DNA of 64,000 nucleotides. Origin: an uncultured Robinsoniella sp. (GTDB lineage Bacteria > Bacillota > Clostridia > Lachnospirales > Lachnospiraceae). The stretch lies in contig UQCR01000016.1 of assembly GCA_900539655.1 (NCBI GenBank), positions 16,733 to 80,732 on the forward strand, read 5' to 3'. The notes under the pieces are model-generated. The model searched no databases and was not told the DNA's origin. It saw only the letters and a program-made list of their open reading frames with translations. Of this stretch, positions 40,675-48,670 are shown in pieces. The first letter of the stretch is position 1; each line of letters opens with the position of its first letter. The translations under genes were made by a program, and so were the position numbers.

Positions 40675-41122
40675 GATTACGCTCAAATATCTATTCATTG
40701 CAGCATTTTGTGGATTAATTTACTCAGGGATTGAACTTTTGTGGCGTGGCAGGACTGCGCCCGAGATGTTCTTTTTAGCTGGCATATGCGGATTATTTAT
40801 CTGCTGGCTTAACAACATCTTTACGTATGAGCTAGATTATCTTCTGCAAATCATTGTTTGTGGAATATTCTGTACCGGTGCGGAATGGATCTGTGGCTTA
40901 CTGTTTAACAAGGATTATCATATCTGGGATTACCGTGGACTGCCTTTGTCTTCCTTAGATGGGCAGGTATGTCTGCTGTTCTCTCTGGCTTGGTGTCTTA
41001 TAGCTGCTTTTGCCATTCCCCTGTTGGATTGGATAGAGTGGAAAATATTTAAGTATAAAGAAGATACGCCCCCTTATTACATGGTTTTGGGCAGGAAAAT
41101 ATTTGAATTTAAGAAAGGGTGA
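40649..41122 (+). CDS. CmpB-like multi-pass membrane protein
   Basis: 157 residues from ATG 40649, which removes a spurious N-terminal extension lying in the preceding gene. Four to five hydrophobic helices and the signature Trp-Asp-Tyr-Arg-Gly-Leu-Pro-Leu-Ser-Ser-Leu-Asp-Gly-Gln near residue 92 match the putative ABC transporter permease family CmpB (PF06541). It lies directly before a coiled-coil membrane protein and a holin, so it is probably part of the lysis or lysis-timing module instead of a transporter. It overlaps its upstream neighbour by 26 bases. Confidence 0.65.
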   Translation: MQTVIKLIKITLKYLFIAAFCGLIYSGIELLWRGRTAPEMFFLAGICGLFICWLNNIFTYELDYLLQIIVCGIFCTGAEWICGLLFNKDYHIWDYRGLPLSSLDGQVCLLFSLAWCLIAAFAIPLLDWIEWKIFKYKEDTPPYYMVLGRKIFEFKKG

Positions 41123-41132
41123 GGTGTATGAA

Positions 41133-41690
41133 ATGCCAGAATTTTTGCAGCTATTTGGAGAAGTAACAATTGCACAGATTTTTACAATGATTATTGCTAT
41201 CGGAGCTATTTCAGGATTGATTTTAAAATATAATTCTAAATTTGACTCCTGGTATGAAAAACGGAAACATAATAAAAAGGTATTGACTGAATTTGATGAA
41301 ACTATTCAGTCGTTATCCCAGAAGCAGAAACAGGATATGGCACGTTCTAATCAGATGGATTTAGAGATCAAAAAGGAGTTGGAAAAGCTTGTTGAAAAGA
41401 TTAATGTTATATCCCAAATGCTTTTGGAATCTAACCAAAATACAGATAATCGATTTGAGGAGATGCAGGAAAAAATGGACGTTAGTGAACGGCTAAAATT
41501 AAAAGACAGGATCTCTCAGGTTTACAGATACCATCATGCTAAGGGTGAATGGACAACAATGGACAAAGAATCTTTTCACGGCTTAATCTTAGATTACGAA
41601 AACCACGGAGGACAAAACAGCTTTATCCATGAAATCTGTGAGCCAGAATCATGCACCTGGAAAATTATCGATATGAAAGAGGAGGACTAA
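41133..41690 (+). CDS. Membrane-anchored coiled-coil protein of the lysis module
   Basis: 185 residues from ATG 41133, eight bases after GGTGAGG; TTG 41103 and GTG 41124 are less likely. Residues ~8-28 form one membrane helix, followed by a basic Lys-Arg-Lys-His-Asn-Lys-Lys flank and a long Glu/Lys/Gln coiled coil (~40-125), then a small globular end with His and Cys. It lies three bases before the holin. This layout fits haemolysin-XhlA-like or spanin-like helper proteins, but the family is not certain. Confidence 0.55.
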   Translation: MPEFLQLFGEVTIAQIFTMIIAIGAISGLILKYNSKFDSWYEKRKHNKKVLTEFDETIQSLSQKQKQDMARSNQMDLEIKKELEKLVEKINVISQMLLESNQNTDNRFEEMQEKMDVSERLKLKDRISQVYRYHHAKGEWTTMDKESFHGLILDYENHGGQNSFIHEICEPESCTWKIIDMKEED

Positions 41691-41693
41691 TAT

Positions 41694-42008
41694 ATGAACC
41701 AGATTATTACATATTTACCCGTATTAGCTATTGTGATGGCTATAAATATTGCGCTGGGAATGTACTACCAGATCGGGAAACAGAATTTTAAATTTGATAA
41801 GGCTAAATTTATCAATGGCATTATCAAAGCTGCCATCTTAGGATTATCTGCTGTTGGATTGGCATACTGCTTCGATGTGGTGGATTTGACATCTGTAGGG
41901 ATTACACCACTGCTTGTGATTCAGACTGCGATTATTACTTATGCCGGTAAGGATCTGATTAATTTTGGAAAGATATTGGGAGTTACAGTACAGACTAAGA
42001 GAGATTAA
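41694..42008 (+). CDS. Holin
   Basis: 104 residues, ATG after AGGAGGACTAAT. Three membrane segments (residues ~6-25, ~42-62, ~72-90) with a basic cytoplasmic C-terminus Gln-Thr-Lys-Arg-Asp. The pattern Ile-Asn-Gly-Ile-Ile-Lys-Ala-Ala-Ile-Leu-Gly and Tyr-Ala-Gly-Lys-Asp-Leu-Ile-Asn resembles Firmicute phage holins that open the membrane for the endolysin at 45624. A terminator follows. Confidence 0.72.
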   Translation: MNQIITYLPVLAIVMAINIALGMYYQIGKQNFKFDKAKFINGIIKAAILGLSAVGLAYCFDVVDLTSVGITPLLVIQTAIITYAGKDLINFGKILGVTVQTKRD

Positions 42009-42014
42009 TCACGA

Positions 42015-42037
42015 AAATACATACCCTCTGTATTTTT
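42015..42037 (+). terminator. Terminator after holin
   Basis: AAATACA/TGTATTT stem with seven-base loop and T tract (seven T). Ends the lysis transcript before the protease gene. Confidence 0.65.
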
Positions 42038-42137
42038 TTCTAATAAGTATTGCAAAAACATTATATTCCTCAAAATGCTTATGTTCTTTTTTTGCATACT
42101 AAACATATAATATAGAAAATAATTCAGGGAAAAATTC

Positions 42138-43892
42138 ATGAAATGTAATCAAAATGTTGCTTCTGAAGAGTTTGCTGATTTTATCATATCAAACAACAAT
42201 TTCAATCTAAATGATATACTTCAGAAAAATCCTTCCACATGCGGTGATTTTGTTGACAGTCAATTTTCTATTATATATGTTCCCATGCAGGAAGCCGCCC
42301 CGATTACTACCGAAAAATATGAATATTATTCAATCCCCAATCTTTATACCACCCTGGATACATCCAGCATGGAAGCATCCGGTATATTGGAAACCATTGA
42401 ACAGCCTCTTTTGAACCTACGGGGTCAGGGAACGATCATTGGTTTTATTGATACCGGAATAGACTATCAAAATCCACTATTCCGGCTTTCAGATGGCAGA
42501 TCACGTATTTTGGGCATTTGGGATCAGACCTTACCGTCTTTGGAAATTCCCCAGAAATTACCGCCGGGAATACCAGGTATCACTGTAAATGACACCATTA
42601 TTTATGGAACAGAATTTACGAATACCGAAATTAATGAAGCTCTGGCGTCCGAAAATCCATTAGAGTTAGTTCCAAGTACAGACACCAACGGACATGGAAC
42701 CTTTCTGGCTGGCATAGCCGCAGGTACACAATCACCAAATGGAGATTTTATCGGAGCAGCGCCGGAATGTAATATCGCAGTAGTTAAACTTAAACCCGCA
42801 AAACAATATTTACGGGATTACTACTTAATACAAGATACTGCTGATGCATATCAGGAAAATGATATTATGATGGGAATTAAATATCTGACTCTTATATCTA
42901 CCCGATATAAAATGCCATTGATCATTTGTCTCGGACTTGGGACTAACATGGGAAGTCATGAAGGAACATCCCCGCTTGGACTGCTGTTAAGAAGATTAAA
43001 TTTAACCACTGGATTTGCATCTGTTGTATCTGCTGGGAATGAAGTGGGAATGTACCATCACTTTCTGGGTGACATTCAGGCGGACATGGAATATGAAGAT
43101 GTGGAAATAACGGTAGGGCCAAATGAAAAAGGCTTTACCGCCGAACTATGGGCATCCCCACCAGAACTTTATACTGTTGGATTTGTATCGCCAACAGGTC
43201 AAATAATACAACGCATTCCCTTGAACGAGGACAGGGATAACTTTGTAAATTTCACATTGGAAAACACACAGCTTACGGTTCATTACGATATCTCCGAATT
43301 GGGTTCTGGCAGTCAGTTTATTACTATGAGATTTCAATCTCCAACACCTGGAGTATGGCGAATCCGAGTATATAATTATCTTTTCATTACCGGTAATTAC
43401 CATATTTGGCTGCCAATTACAGGATTTATTTCCCACGAAACCATTTTTTTGAAACCAAATCCATTTACTACAATTACAGAACCTGCAAATGCTTATAGTT
43501 GTATTACTGTAGGTGCCTATAACCATCGGGATAGCAGTCTTTATATCCATTCCAGTTATGGTAATAACCGAATTCAATTTGAAAAACCGAATATTGTTGC
43601 ACCAGGTGTAAATGTCTATGGGCCTTCCATCTCTAGGAACTCTACTGAATCAGGATTCTCAATGACATATGATACTGGAACTTCCGTGGCTGCAGCCCAT
43701 GTGGCAGGTGCCGCAGCCGATTTAATGACTTGGGGAATCGTGCAGGGGAATAATCCAGGTATGAATGCAAACTCTATCCGAACCTATTTAATCCGTGGTG
43801 CTGACCGGAATCCTGCATATGTTTATCCGAACAGGGAGTGGGGTATGGGTACGCTCAATCTCTATCAGACGATTCTCAGACTTCATGAGTAA
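42138..43892 (+). CDS. S8 (subtilisin) family peptidase, Csp-like
   Basis: 584 residues. Catalytic triad is intact: Asp in Gly-Phe-Ile-Asp-Thr-Gly-Ile-Asp (~residue 112), His in Asn-Gly-His-Gly-Thr-Phe-Leu-Ala-Gly (~189), Ser in Tyr-Asp-Thr-Gly-Thr-Ser-Val-Ala-Ala-Ala-His-Val-Ala-Gly (~516). The insert between His and Ser and the Ser-Ala-Gly-Asn-Glu segment match Clostridia Csp/CspBA-like S8 peptidases that act on germination or secreted proteins. No signal peptide is visible, as is usual in this branch. Its own leader with TATAAT (42107-42112) and a terminator isolate it from phage units, so it looks like a cargo gene between holin and tail genes. Confidence 0.85.
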   Translation: MKCNQNVASEEFADFIISNNNFNLNDILQKNPSTCGDFVDSQFSIIYVPMQEAAPITTEKYEYYSIPNLYTTLDTSSMEASGILETIEQPLLNLRGQGTIIGFIDTGIDYQNPLFRLSDGRSRILGIWDQTLPSLEIPQKLPPGIPGITVNDTIIYGTEFTNTEINEALASENPLELVPSTDTNGHGTFLAGIAAGTQSPNGDFIGAAPECNIAVVKLKPAKQYLRDYYLIQDTADAYQENDIMMGIKYLTLISTRYKMPLIICLGLGTNMGSHEGTSPLGLLLRRLNLTTGFASVVSAGNEVGMYHHFLGDIQADMEYEDVEITVGPNEKGFTAELWASPPELYTVGFVSPTGQIIQRIPLNEDRDNFVNFTLENTQLTVHYDISELGSGSQFITMRFQSPTPGVWRIRVYNYLFITGNYHIWLPITGFISHETIFLKPNPFTTITEPANAYSCITVGAYNHRDSSLYIHSSYGNNRIQFEKPNIVAPGVNVYGPSISRNSTESGFSMTYDTGTSVAAAHVAGAAADLMTWGIVQGNNPGMNANSIRTYLIRGADRNPAYVYPNREWGMGTLNLYQTILRLHE

Positions 43893-43939
43893 ATATCTTA
43901 AAACTAAATAGTTGAAACAAAAACAATCTATCTGTCTTC

Positions 43940-43968
43940 GGGCGGTACTTCGGTACTGCTCTTTTTTA
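43940..43968 (+). terminator. Terminator with TTCG loop
   Basis: GGGCGGTAC/GTACTGCTC stem, TTCG tetraloop, six T; closes the protease gene. Confidence 0.85.
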
Positions 43969-43985
43969 ATGTAAAGGAGGAAATA

Positions 43986-44528
43986 ATGGCTTATACAAGA
44001 ACAAAATACGGTGATCACGTAAATGAAAGCTCTTTGAGTGAATTTATATGTGACAAAATAGCCGATGTAAATGATCTTCCAAGCTCAGCAGGATCAAACG
44101 GAAAACATACCTGTGCCATAGGATCAACAGCCGAGGTAATAGAAGATGGCAGTAAATATATTTTAAACAATCAAAATCAATGGGTATTGAAGGATTCTCC
44201 CCAGAACTCTTCTACTACTCCAGAAACTGGGGAACCACTCACAAAACCAAAATTATTTAGATTACCTACTGTAGCAAACACAAAACTTATCTTTGAATTT
44301 GATGTAACTGGCTATGAGTTTTCGGTTGCTAACTTCACAGATGGCGATATCTATGTAGCTTACACATCAGATACAGCTAACAGTGAATCCTGGTTAATAC
44401 CTGCCGAATGTGCATCCACGATTACCATCAGAAAAGGAACAAAATTACATGGCACTCAAACAGTCGTAGTTGCGCCAGTTTCTACGTCTGGAAAGGGGGT
44501 ACAGGTACAATGCTTGGATTGGAAGTAA
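43986..44528 (+). CDS. Phage baseplate/fibre-type protein
   Basis: 180 residues, ATG after AAAGGAGGAAATA. It is beta-rich and polar with a Thr/Pro/Ser linker (~75-92). Residues ~5-70 include Ala-Asp-Val-Asn-Asp-Leu-Pro and Gly-Ser-Thr-Ala-Glu-Val-Ile-Glu, resembling phage tail accessory proteins; residues ~100-178 have strands with Thr-Asp-Gly-Asp-Ile-Tyr-Val. Function unknown; overlaps the next gene by 19 bases. Confidence 0.5.
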   Translation: MAYTRTKYGDHVNESSLSEFICDKIADVNDLPSSAGSNGKHTCAIGSTAEVIEDGSKYILNNQNQWVLKDSPQNSSTTPETGEPLTKPKLFRLPTVANTKLIFEFDVTGYEFSVANFTDGDIYVAYTSDTANSESWLIPAECASTITIRKGTKLHGTQTVVVAPVSTSGKGVQVQCLDWK

Positions 44529-45034
44529 AAGAAATTGGTCAGATCACTGGAATGGGATTTATTGGCACAGAAACGGGAATCTTTAAAATGAAAATCGGTA
44601 AGAAAAATGTAAATCTGATCGAAGGTGCTACACCTCCACTTTCTGTAAGCTCAAAGTGGGTACGAATGCGTGGAGATGGAATCATTGCTATTTCTGGAGA
44701 TTATTTCATTTTTAGAAATAACGGAACGTCTGATTGGATAAAGTGGTATTATCCGTTACCGGAAAATGTAACAAAGATTAGGGTAACATTAAAGGCATGT
44801 GCGGATGAGATAACAACAAGTCCAGAAGCAATATTAAGCATAAGCAAAGGTACAACCTACGATGATTCAAATACGATATATAACACTAAAAGTCAATCGG
44901 GGTGGGTTGATATTTCTAGGGAAATATTATTGCCAACACCTTATATAGGATTTTTAATGCGTGGATGGAAATATGTAACTGGTGAAATGTATGTATTTAA
45001 AATAAAAGATCTAGTGGTAGAAAAAATAGAATAA
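44510..45034 (+). CDS. Phage beta-sandwich protein
   Basis: 174 residues from ATG 44510 after GAAAGGGGGTACAGG; starts upstream lie inside the preceding gene. Strong beta pattern (Trp-Val-Arg-Met-Arg-Gly-Asp-Gly-Ile-Ile-Ala-Ile-Ser-Gly-Asp) with a terminal Val-Phe-Lys-Ile-Lys-Asp-Leu-Val-Val-Glu. Likely a minor tail or receptor-binding component; no diagnostic motif. Confidence 0.5.
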   Translation: MLGLEVKEIGQITGMGFIGTETGIFKMKIGKKNVNLIEGATPPLSVSSKWVRMRGDGIIAISGDYFIFRNNGTSDWIKWYYPLPENVTKIRVTLKACADEITTSPEAILSISKGTTYDDSNTIYNTKSQSGWVDISREILLPTPYIGFLMRGWKYVTGEMYVFKIKDLVVEKIE

Positions 45035-45047
45035 GGAGGATATACAT

Positions 45048-45266
45048 ATGTATGCTGCAATTATAGAAGGAGTTATTCATTATAGCTCCACAGAAAAAGA
45101 AGGGTATCAGGAATTGGCGAAATCTAATATCGTTAACGATTCGGAAATCAAACCAGAATTAGGAGAAAAGCTGCAATCAGATATCTTAGAAATCAAGCAG
45201 TCTCAAGCGGTAACGGATGCTGCTTTGCAGGAATTAATACTTAATACTATGGGAGGTGAAGTATAA
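45048..45266 (+). CDS. Small phage tail-region protein
   Basis: 72 residues, ATG after AAGGAGGATATAC. Glu/Gln-rich helix at the C-terminus; beginning Met-Tyr-Ala-Ala-Ile-Ile-Glu-Gly. Its stop shares one base with the next ATG. Proteins of this size and place occur beside endolysins of Clostridia phages. Confidence 0.5.
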   Translation: MYAAIIEGVIHYSSTEKEGYQELAKSNIVNDSEIKPELGEKLQSDILEIKQSQAVTDAALQELILNTMGGEV

Positions 45267-45394
45267 TGGCATATTTTTTAGCATGTAGAATTATAAATGG
45301 CTATCTGGTTTATGCTAATGTACCTGATAGATTAAAAGATTCCGTAAGTACAGAGTTGATCAATTCTGGTCGGGAAGATTTAATTGTAACTTAA
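45266..45394 (+). CDS. 42-residue XkdX-position protein
   Basis: ATG 45266 overlaps the previous stop (TAATG) and has GGGAGGTGAAG upstream. Product starts Met-Ala-Tyr-Phe-Leu-Ala-Cys-Arg-Ile-Ile-Asn-Gly-Tyr. Size and position match small fibre-associated proteins such as XkdX, but no motif confirms it. A terminator follows. Confidence 0.4.
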   Translation: MAYFLACRIINGYLVYANVPDRLKDSVSTELINSGREDLIVT

Positions 45395-45407
45395 AAATTT
45401 TTTTTGG

Positions 45408-45436
45408 GGTGGCACTTTTATGTGTGTCATCTTTTT
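45408..45436 (+). terminator. Terminator
   Basis: GGTGGCAC/GTGTCATC stem with wobble pairs and five T; between the small genes. Confidence 0.65.
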
Positions 45437-45451
45437 AATTGGAGGGATTAT

Positions 45452-45610
45452 ATGGACTCTGAAGTATTAGAAAAGATTCAGCCGTGGATTAAATGTGATT
45501 ATCAAACAATAGATGATTGCTATATTTGTTATGGAACAATAACACCTAAGAAAGATCCACCCACTCTTATATCGGATTCTTTGAAAAACAAAAATTACAT
45601 CATTTTATAA
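45452..45610 (+). CDS. 52-residue phage protein
   Basis: ATG 45452 after TTGGAGGGATTAT. Asp/Cys-rich centre (Cys-Asp-Tyr-Gln-Thr-Ile-Asp-Asp-Cys-Tyr-Ile-Cys-Tyr) then Pro-Lys-Lys-Asp-Pro-Pro. Three Cys within 13 residues could bind metal. Unknown; precedes the endolysin by 13 bases. Confidence 0.4.
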   Translation: MDSEVLEKIQPWIKCDYQTIDDCYICYGTITPKKDPPTLISDSLKNKNYIIL

Positions 45611-45623
45611 CAGGGAGGTAAAC

Positions 45624-47414
45624 ATGAATATAAATACAAATTTAATGAGCATTAACCATACTGCTCTAAAACGTAGCAAAAAAGATATTAAATATATTGT
45701 GGTACATTATGTAGGTGCTTTAGGTGATGCGAAAGCAAATACAGATTATTATAAGGGACAATACGTTGGAGCTTCGGCAGATTTCTGGGTGGGTTTCAAA
45801 GGAGATATCTGGCAAGGTAATGATTACTGGAACTATTACTCTTGGGCAATTGGAGGTGGGCTGCAAGGTTCTGGTTCACATCCTTTTTACCAGGTTGCCC
45901 TTAACAGTAATTCAATAAGCGTTGAAATGTGTGTTCGTAAACGTAGCACAAACACAATGAATGCAACTGACCGAGATTGGTATTTTGAAGATGCTACCGT
46001 GGAATCTGCAGCTGAACTGGTTGCCTTCTTAATGAAGGACACAGATGTAGATATCGATCACGTAATCAGGCATTTTGATGTAAACTCGAAAATCTGTCCT
46101 AATCCGTTTGTTTATGACAATGGCAAAACTACATGGTCTGGATTCAAACAAAAAGTCATGAATTATTATAATGGTAACTCTGCACCAGCTCCTCAAGAAG
46201 TTAAATACAGAATTGCGAGAGAATATAAAAATGGCAAATATATTGATCAAAAAGGTGCATTCTATGGATCTGATTTAGAAAAGATCAAAAATGACTGTCC
46301 AGTTGGGTATTCTGTCTTTGACGCAAAAGGAAATATTGTATATACGAATTCATCTGGATCTGCTTCATCTACGGATAAAATCTGGCTTGGTTGGGCGAAG
46401 TATGAGTCAGGCTCAAAAGGTTTTACATGTGTAAATGGAGATTCCGGTAAAGCGTATGGTAAATACCAGTTTGACTATCGTTACGCATTAGTGCCATTCA
46501 TGCAGTTTTGCGTAGATAAGGATTCAAATAAATATGGACAATTTAAACTCTATATCTCTTATCGCGCTGGTGATCAACGGTTGGTTAACAATTCAAGCCT
46601 TGCAAAAATCTGGACAGGCATTTGTGATAAGTATCCTGCTGAGTTTGAAGCCTTGCAAGATACGTATGCTTATAAGAGCTATTACCTGGAAGTAAAGAAA
46701 TATCTTGAGAATCTATATGGAATCAAGTTGGACAATCACGATCCCGCTGTTAAAGGTTCTGCATTCAGTATGGCAATTCGCTCTGGTGCTCTAACAGGAG
46801 CAAAGAAATTCAACGGATGTACTGATAGTACGAGCGATAAAAATATGTTACAGACAGCATACGGCACTTATGGGAATGAAGATGCGGGCAGATGGCCTAG
46901 ACAGTTTAATGATGCGCTCAGTGCTTTAGATAACAGTACATATACGGAGATTGATATAGCGGGAAATTCTACACCATCTCCTGCCCCTACTCCAGATAAG
47001 GATTTGAAATATAAAGTGGGACAATATGTTAATTGCAGCTCTTACTACAACAAAGCAGCCGATCCAGTGTCTAAAGCTGTGATAAAACCACTTAGCGGAA
47101 CCATTACTGCGACAAAACCAAAGAAGGCTAACCCATATCAGATTGACGGTAAATACTGGTGCAATGATGGTGATATCCGTTCTGTAGGTAAGGCATTTGA
47201 ACCATATAATGTAAAAGTAAACTCTGGGGATGTATATATCCGATCTAATGCCGGTACTAATTATGCTTCAAAAGGATTTACTGGAATTGGTACATTCGGG
47301 ATTGTAGAAGAAAAGAAAGATTCTCAGGGTAGGACTTGGGGATTGCTTAAGTTTTATCAGAAAAATAAAGATGGGTGGATTGCCCTGTGGCTGGATTGCG
47401 TGAAGAAAGTTTAA
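45624..47414 (+). CDS. Endolysin: amidase, lysozyme-like domain, SH3
   Basis: 596 residues, ATG after CAGGGAGGTAAAC. Residues ~1-175 are an N-acetylmuramoyl-L-alanine amidase (Amidase_2/PGRP): zinc-ligand His in Val-Val-His-Tyr-Val, Ile-Ser-Val-Glu-Met-Cys and His-Phe-Asp-Val-Asn-Ser-Lys-Ile-Cys-Pro. Residues ~250-435 are a second helical domain with Gly-Lys-Ala-Tyr-Gly-Lys-Tyr-Gln-Phe-Asp, like muralytic or chitosanase-type lysozyme folds. A Pro-rich linker is followed by a Trp-rich cell-wall-binding part and a C-terminal SH3b domain (Tyr-Ile-Arg-Ser-Asn-Ala-Gly...Gly-Trp-Ile-Ala). Acts with the holin at 41694. Terminator follows. Confidence 0.85.
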   Translation: MNINTNLMSINHTALKRSKKDIKYIVVHYVGALGDAKANTDYYKGQYVGASADFWVGFKGDIWQGNDYWNYYSWAIGGGLQGSGSHPFYQVALNSNSISVEMCVRKRSTNTMNATDRDWYFEDATVESAAELVAFLMKDTDVDIDHVIRHFDVNSKICPNPFVYDNGKTTWSGFKQKVMNYYNGNSAPAPQEVKYRIAREYKNGKYIDQKGAFYGSDLEKIKNDCPVGYSVFDAKGNIVYTNSSGSASSTDKIWLGWAKYESGSKGFTCVNGDSGKAYGKYQFDYRYALVPFMQFCVDKDSNKYGQFKLYISYRAGDQRLVNNSSLAKIWTGICDKYPAEFEALQDTYAYKSYYLEVKKYLENLYGIKLDNHDPAVKGSAFSMAIRSGALTGAKKFNGCTDSTSDKNMLQTAYGTYGNEDAGRWPRQFNDALSALDNSTYTEIDIAGNSTPSPAPTPDKDLKYKVGQYVNCSSYYNKAADPVSKAVIKPLSGTITATKPKKANPYQIDGKYWCNDGDIRSVGKAFEPYNVKVNSGDVYIRSNAGTNYASKGFTGIGTFGIVEEKKDSQGRTWGLLKFYQKNKDGWIALWLDCVKKV

Positions 47415-47426
47415 TTGAATTATTAT

Positions 47427-47461
47427 GGGAGAACAGATTGATTTCTGCTCTCCCATTTTTT
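47427..47461. terminator. Two-way terminator at the end of the late region
   Basis: GGGAGA-A-CAG with CTG-C-TCTCCC and eight-base loop, T-rich on the + side. It separates the late operon from the convergent minus-strand genes. Confidence 0.8.
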
Positions 47462-48009
47462 TAGCGTATTTTATTCTCAAGTAAATTATTAATATATGGT
47501 ATTATAGAATTTAAGATAATCGCTTTGATTTTTTTTCTTTGAAGACTAGATATATTAGATTTGTCTCTTATATTAAACATCTTTAACATAAATTCATAAT
47601 CCACTTTACCATTAAATGAATTATATTTATTAGGCTTAAATGCTCCGTTAATATACAGGTCTAATAATAGTTTTTTAGAAAAAAGCTCTGGTGATAATTC
47701 TATATACTCGTTTTTATCTACCGCATGAAATAATTCAAACATCTTTACGTTGATATTTGCCGTGTCTCTCAGATCATCCCTATCAAATTTCTTAATACAA
47801 GAACTCCCAATAGGATATAAGATCTTTCCATTTTCCTTATTTTTGATTGTAAATAAATAACGTAAACTTTCCTTCCCACAAATACAAGATGAAGCTAAAC
47901 TCTCATCTTCTTCACAATCATCAATTTCCCACTCTAAAACAGCAGTATCCCAAACATCACTATTAGAACTCTCTATTACCCTCTGAAAAAGCTTTCTATA
48001 AGTCTTCAC
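47461..48009 (-). CDS. Conserved protein with Cys-based metal site
   Basis: 182 residues. N-terminal segment Asp-Thr-Ala-Val-Leu-Glu-Trp-Glu, then Cys-Ile-Cys-Gly-Lys-Glu-Ser, a strand Tyr-Leu-Phe-Thr-Ile-Lys-Asn, and Pro-Ile-Gly-Ser-Ser-Cys-Ile-Lys-Lys-Phe, forming a likely zinc-binding motif (Cys-x-Cys then Cys). The rest is helical. I recall such proteins as widespread Firmicute hypotheticals. First gene of the minus-strand end region. Ribosome site GGGGGGGAGAAAA upstream. Confidence 0.55.
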   Translation of the reverse strand: MKTYRKLFQRVIESSNSDVWDTAVLEWEIDDCEEDESLASSCICGKESLRYLFTIKNKENGKILYPIGSSCIKKFDRDDLRDTANINVKMFELFHAVDKNEYIELSPELFSKKLLLDLYINGAFKPNKYNSFNGKVDYEFMLKMFNIRDKSNISSLQRKKIKAIILNSIIPYINNLLENKIR

Positions 48010-48117
48010 TCTTTTCTCCCCCCCCTCACATGTTTGCTATATATAGTATCATATTATTATATTTTTGTCAATTTATACAATATATAGTTTTTTCTAACTT
48101 GCGAGTATAAAAAAAAA

Positions 48118-48138
48118 GACATACTAAACTTGTATGCC
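48118..48138 (-). terminator. Terminator for the 48158 gene
   Basis: On the minus strand CATAC/GTATG stem followed by nine T at 48109-48117. Confidence 0.65.
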
Positions 48139-48157
48139 TCAGAATAAATTCTCTTTG

Positions 48158-48367
48158 TTAATCCGTAATCAACATCATAATATCTTCAATAGATTTCCCG
48201 CTTTCCTGAATCATATCATAAAGCTGAGACAGCGCTTCTTCTCTTTTCTTCTGCTCCAAGCCTTTTCTCTCTTCCATTAAAGCATCCATTTTAACCTGTA
48301 CTTTTGCGATTTGCTCGTCCAAAATAGCTATCTGATCATCAATTGATTTTCTTTGTCCTCTTGCCAT
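48158..48367 (-). CDS. Small coiled-coil protein
   Basis: 69 residues from ATG 48367, preferred over an upstream ATG because GGAGGATTAATATT precedes it. The N-terminus Met-Ala-Arg-Gly-Gln-Arg-Lys-Ser is basic, the rest is a Glu/Lys/Gln heptad coiled coil (Ile-Leu-Asp-Glu-Gln-Ile-Ala-Lys). Found on mobile elements of gut Clostridia. Possibly a DNA-binding nucleoid-type protein, but nothing decides this. Confidence 0.55.
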   Translation of the reverse strand: MARGQRKSIDDQIAILDEQIAKVQVKMDALMEERKGLEQKKREEALSQLYDMIQESGKSIEDIMMLITD

Positions 48368-48505
48368 AATATTAATCCTCCATAATTTACATTTATTGGT
48401 ATAATTGTAAATCATTATTGACTGTTTGTCTAGGATTTATACAGGCATTTTATAAAAGTTAATTAAAAATGTCGTTTTATACTACCATTTGTCGAACGAT
48501 TTTAT

Positions 48506-48534
48506 TTGATATCGTATGTCGAATATGGTAGATT
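48506..48534 (+). promoter_or_regulatory. Promoter of candidate small RNA with flanking dyad
   Basis: TTGATA, 17-base spacer, TAGATT on the + strand. It lies within an imperfect dyad 48484-48530 (outer TACCAT/ATGGTA, inner ACGAT/ATCGT) whose arms both carry TGTCGAA, an operator-like layout between the RNA and the minus-strand gene at 48367. Confidence 0.45.
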
Positions 48535-48540
48535 AAAGTT

Positions 48541-48624
48541 GTATTAGCAAATGCTGATATATTCCATAGCTCGACTGTACACTTATGGTCGGAAAAAGCT
48601 CCAGTGTCATCCCACTGGAGCTTT
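48541..48624 (+). ncRNA. Candidate small RNA with terminator
   Basis: Downstream of the promoter at 48506 lie three hairpins: AGCA/TGCT (48546-48555), CCATA/TATGG (48564-48588), and a perfect nine-pair terminator GCTCCAGTG/CACTGGAGC with TTT (48598-48624). No coding frame fits. The last hairpin also serves as a minus-strand terminator for the gene at 48671. Function unknown. Confidence 0.45.
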
Positions 48625-48670
48625 ATGTAGATTTTTGCTTGCATTTCTAATTACCATCTTCGTTTTATAC

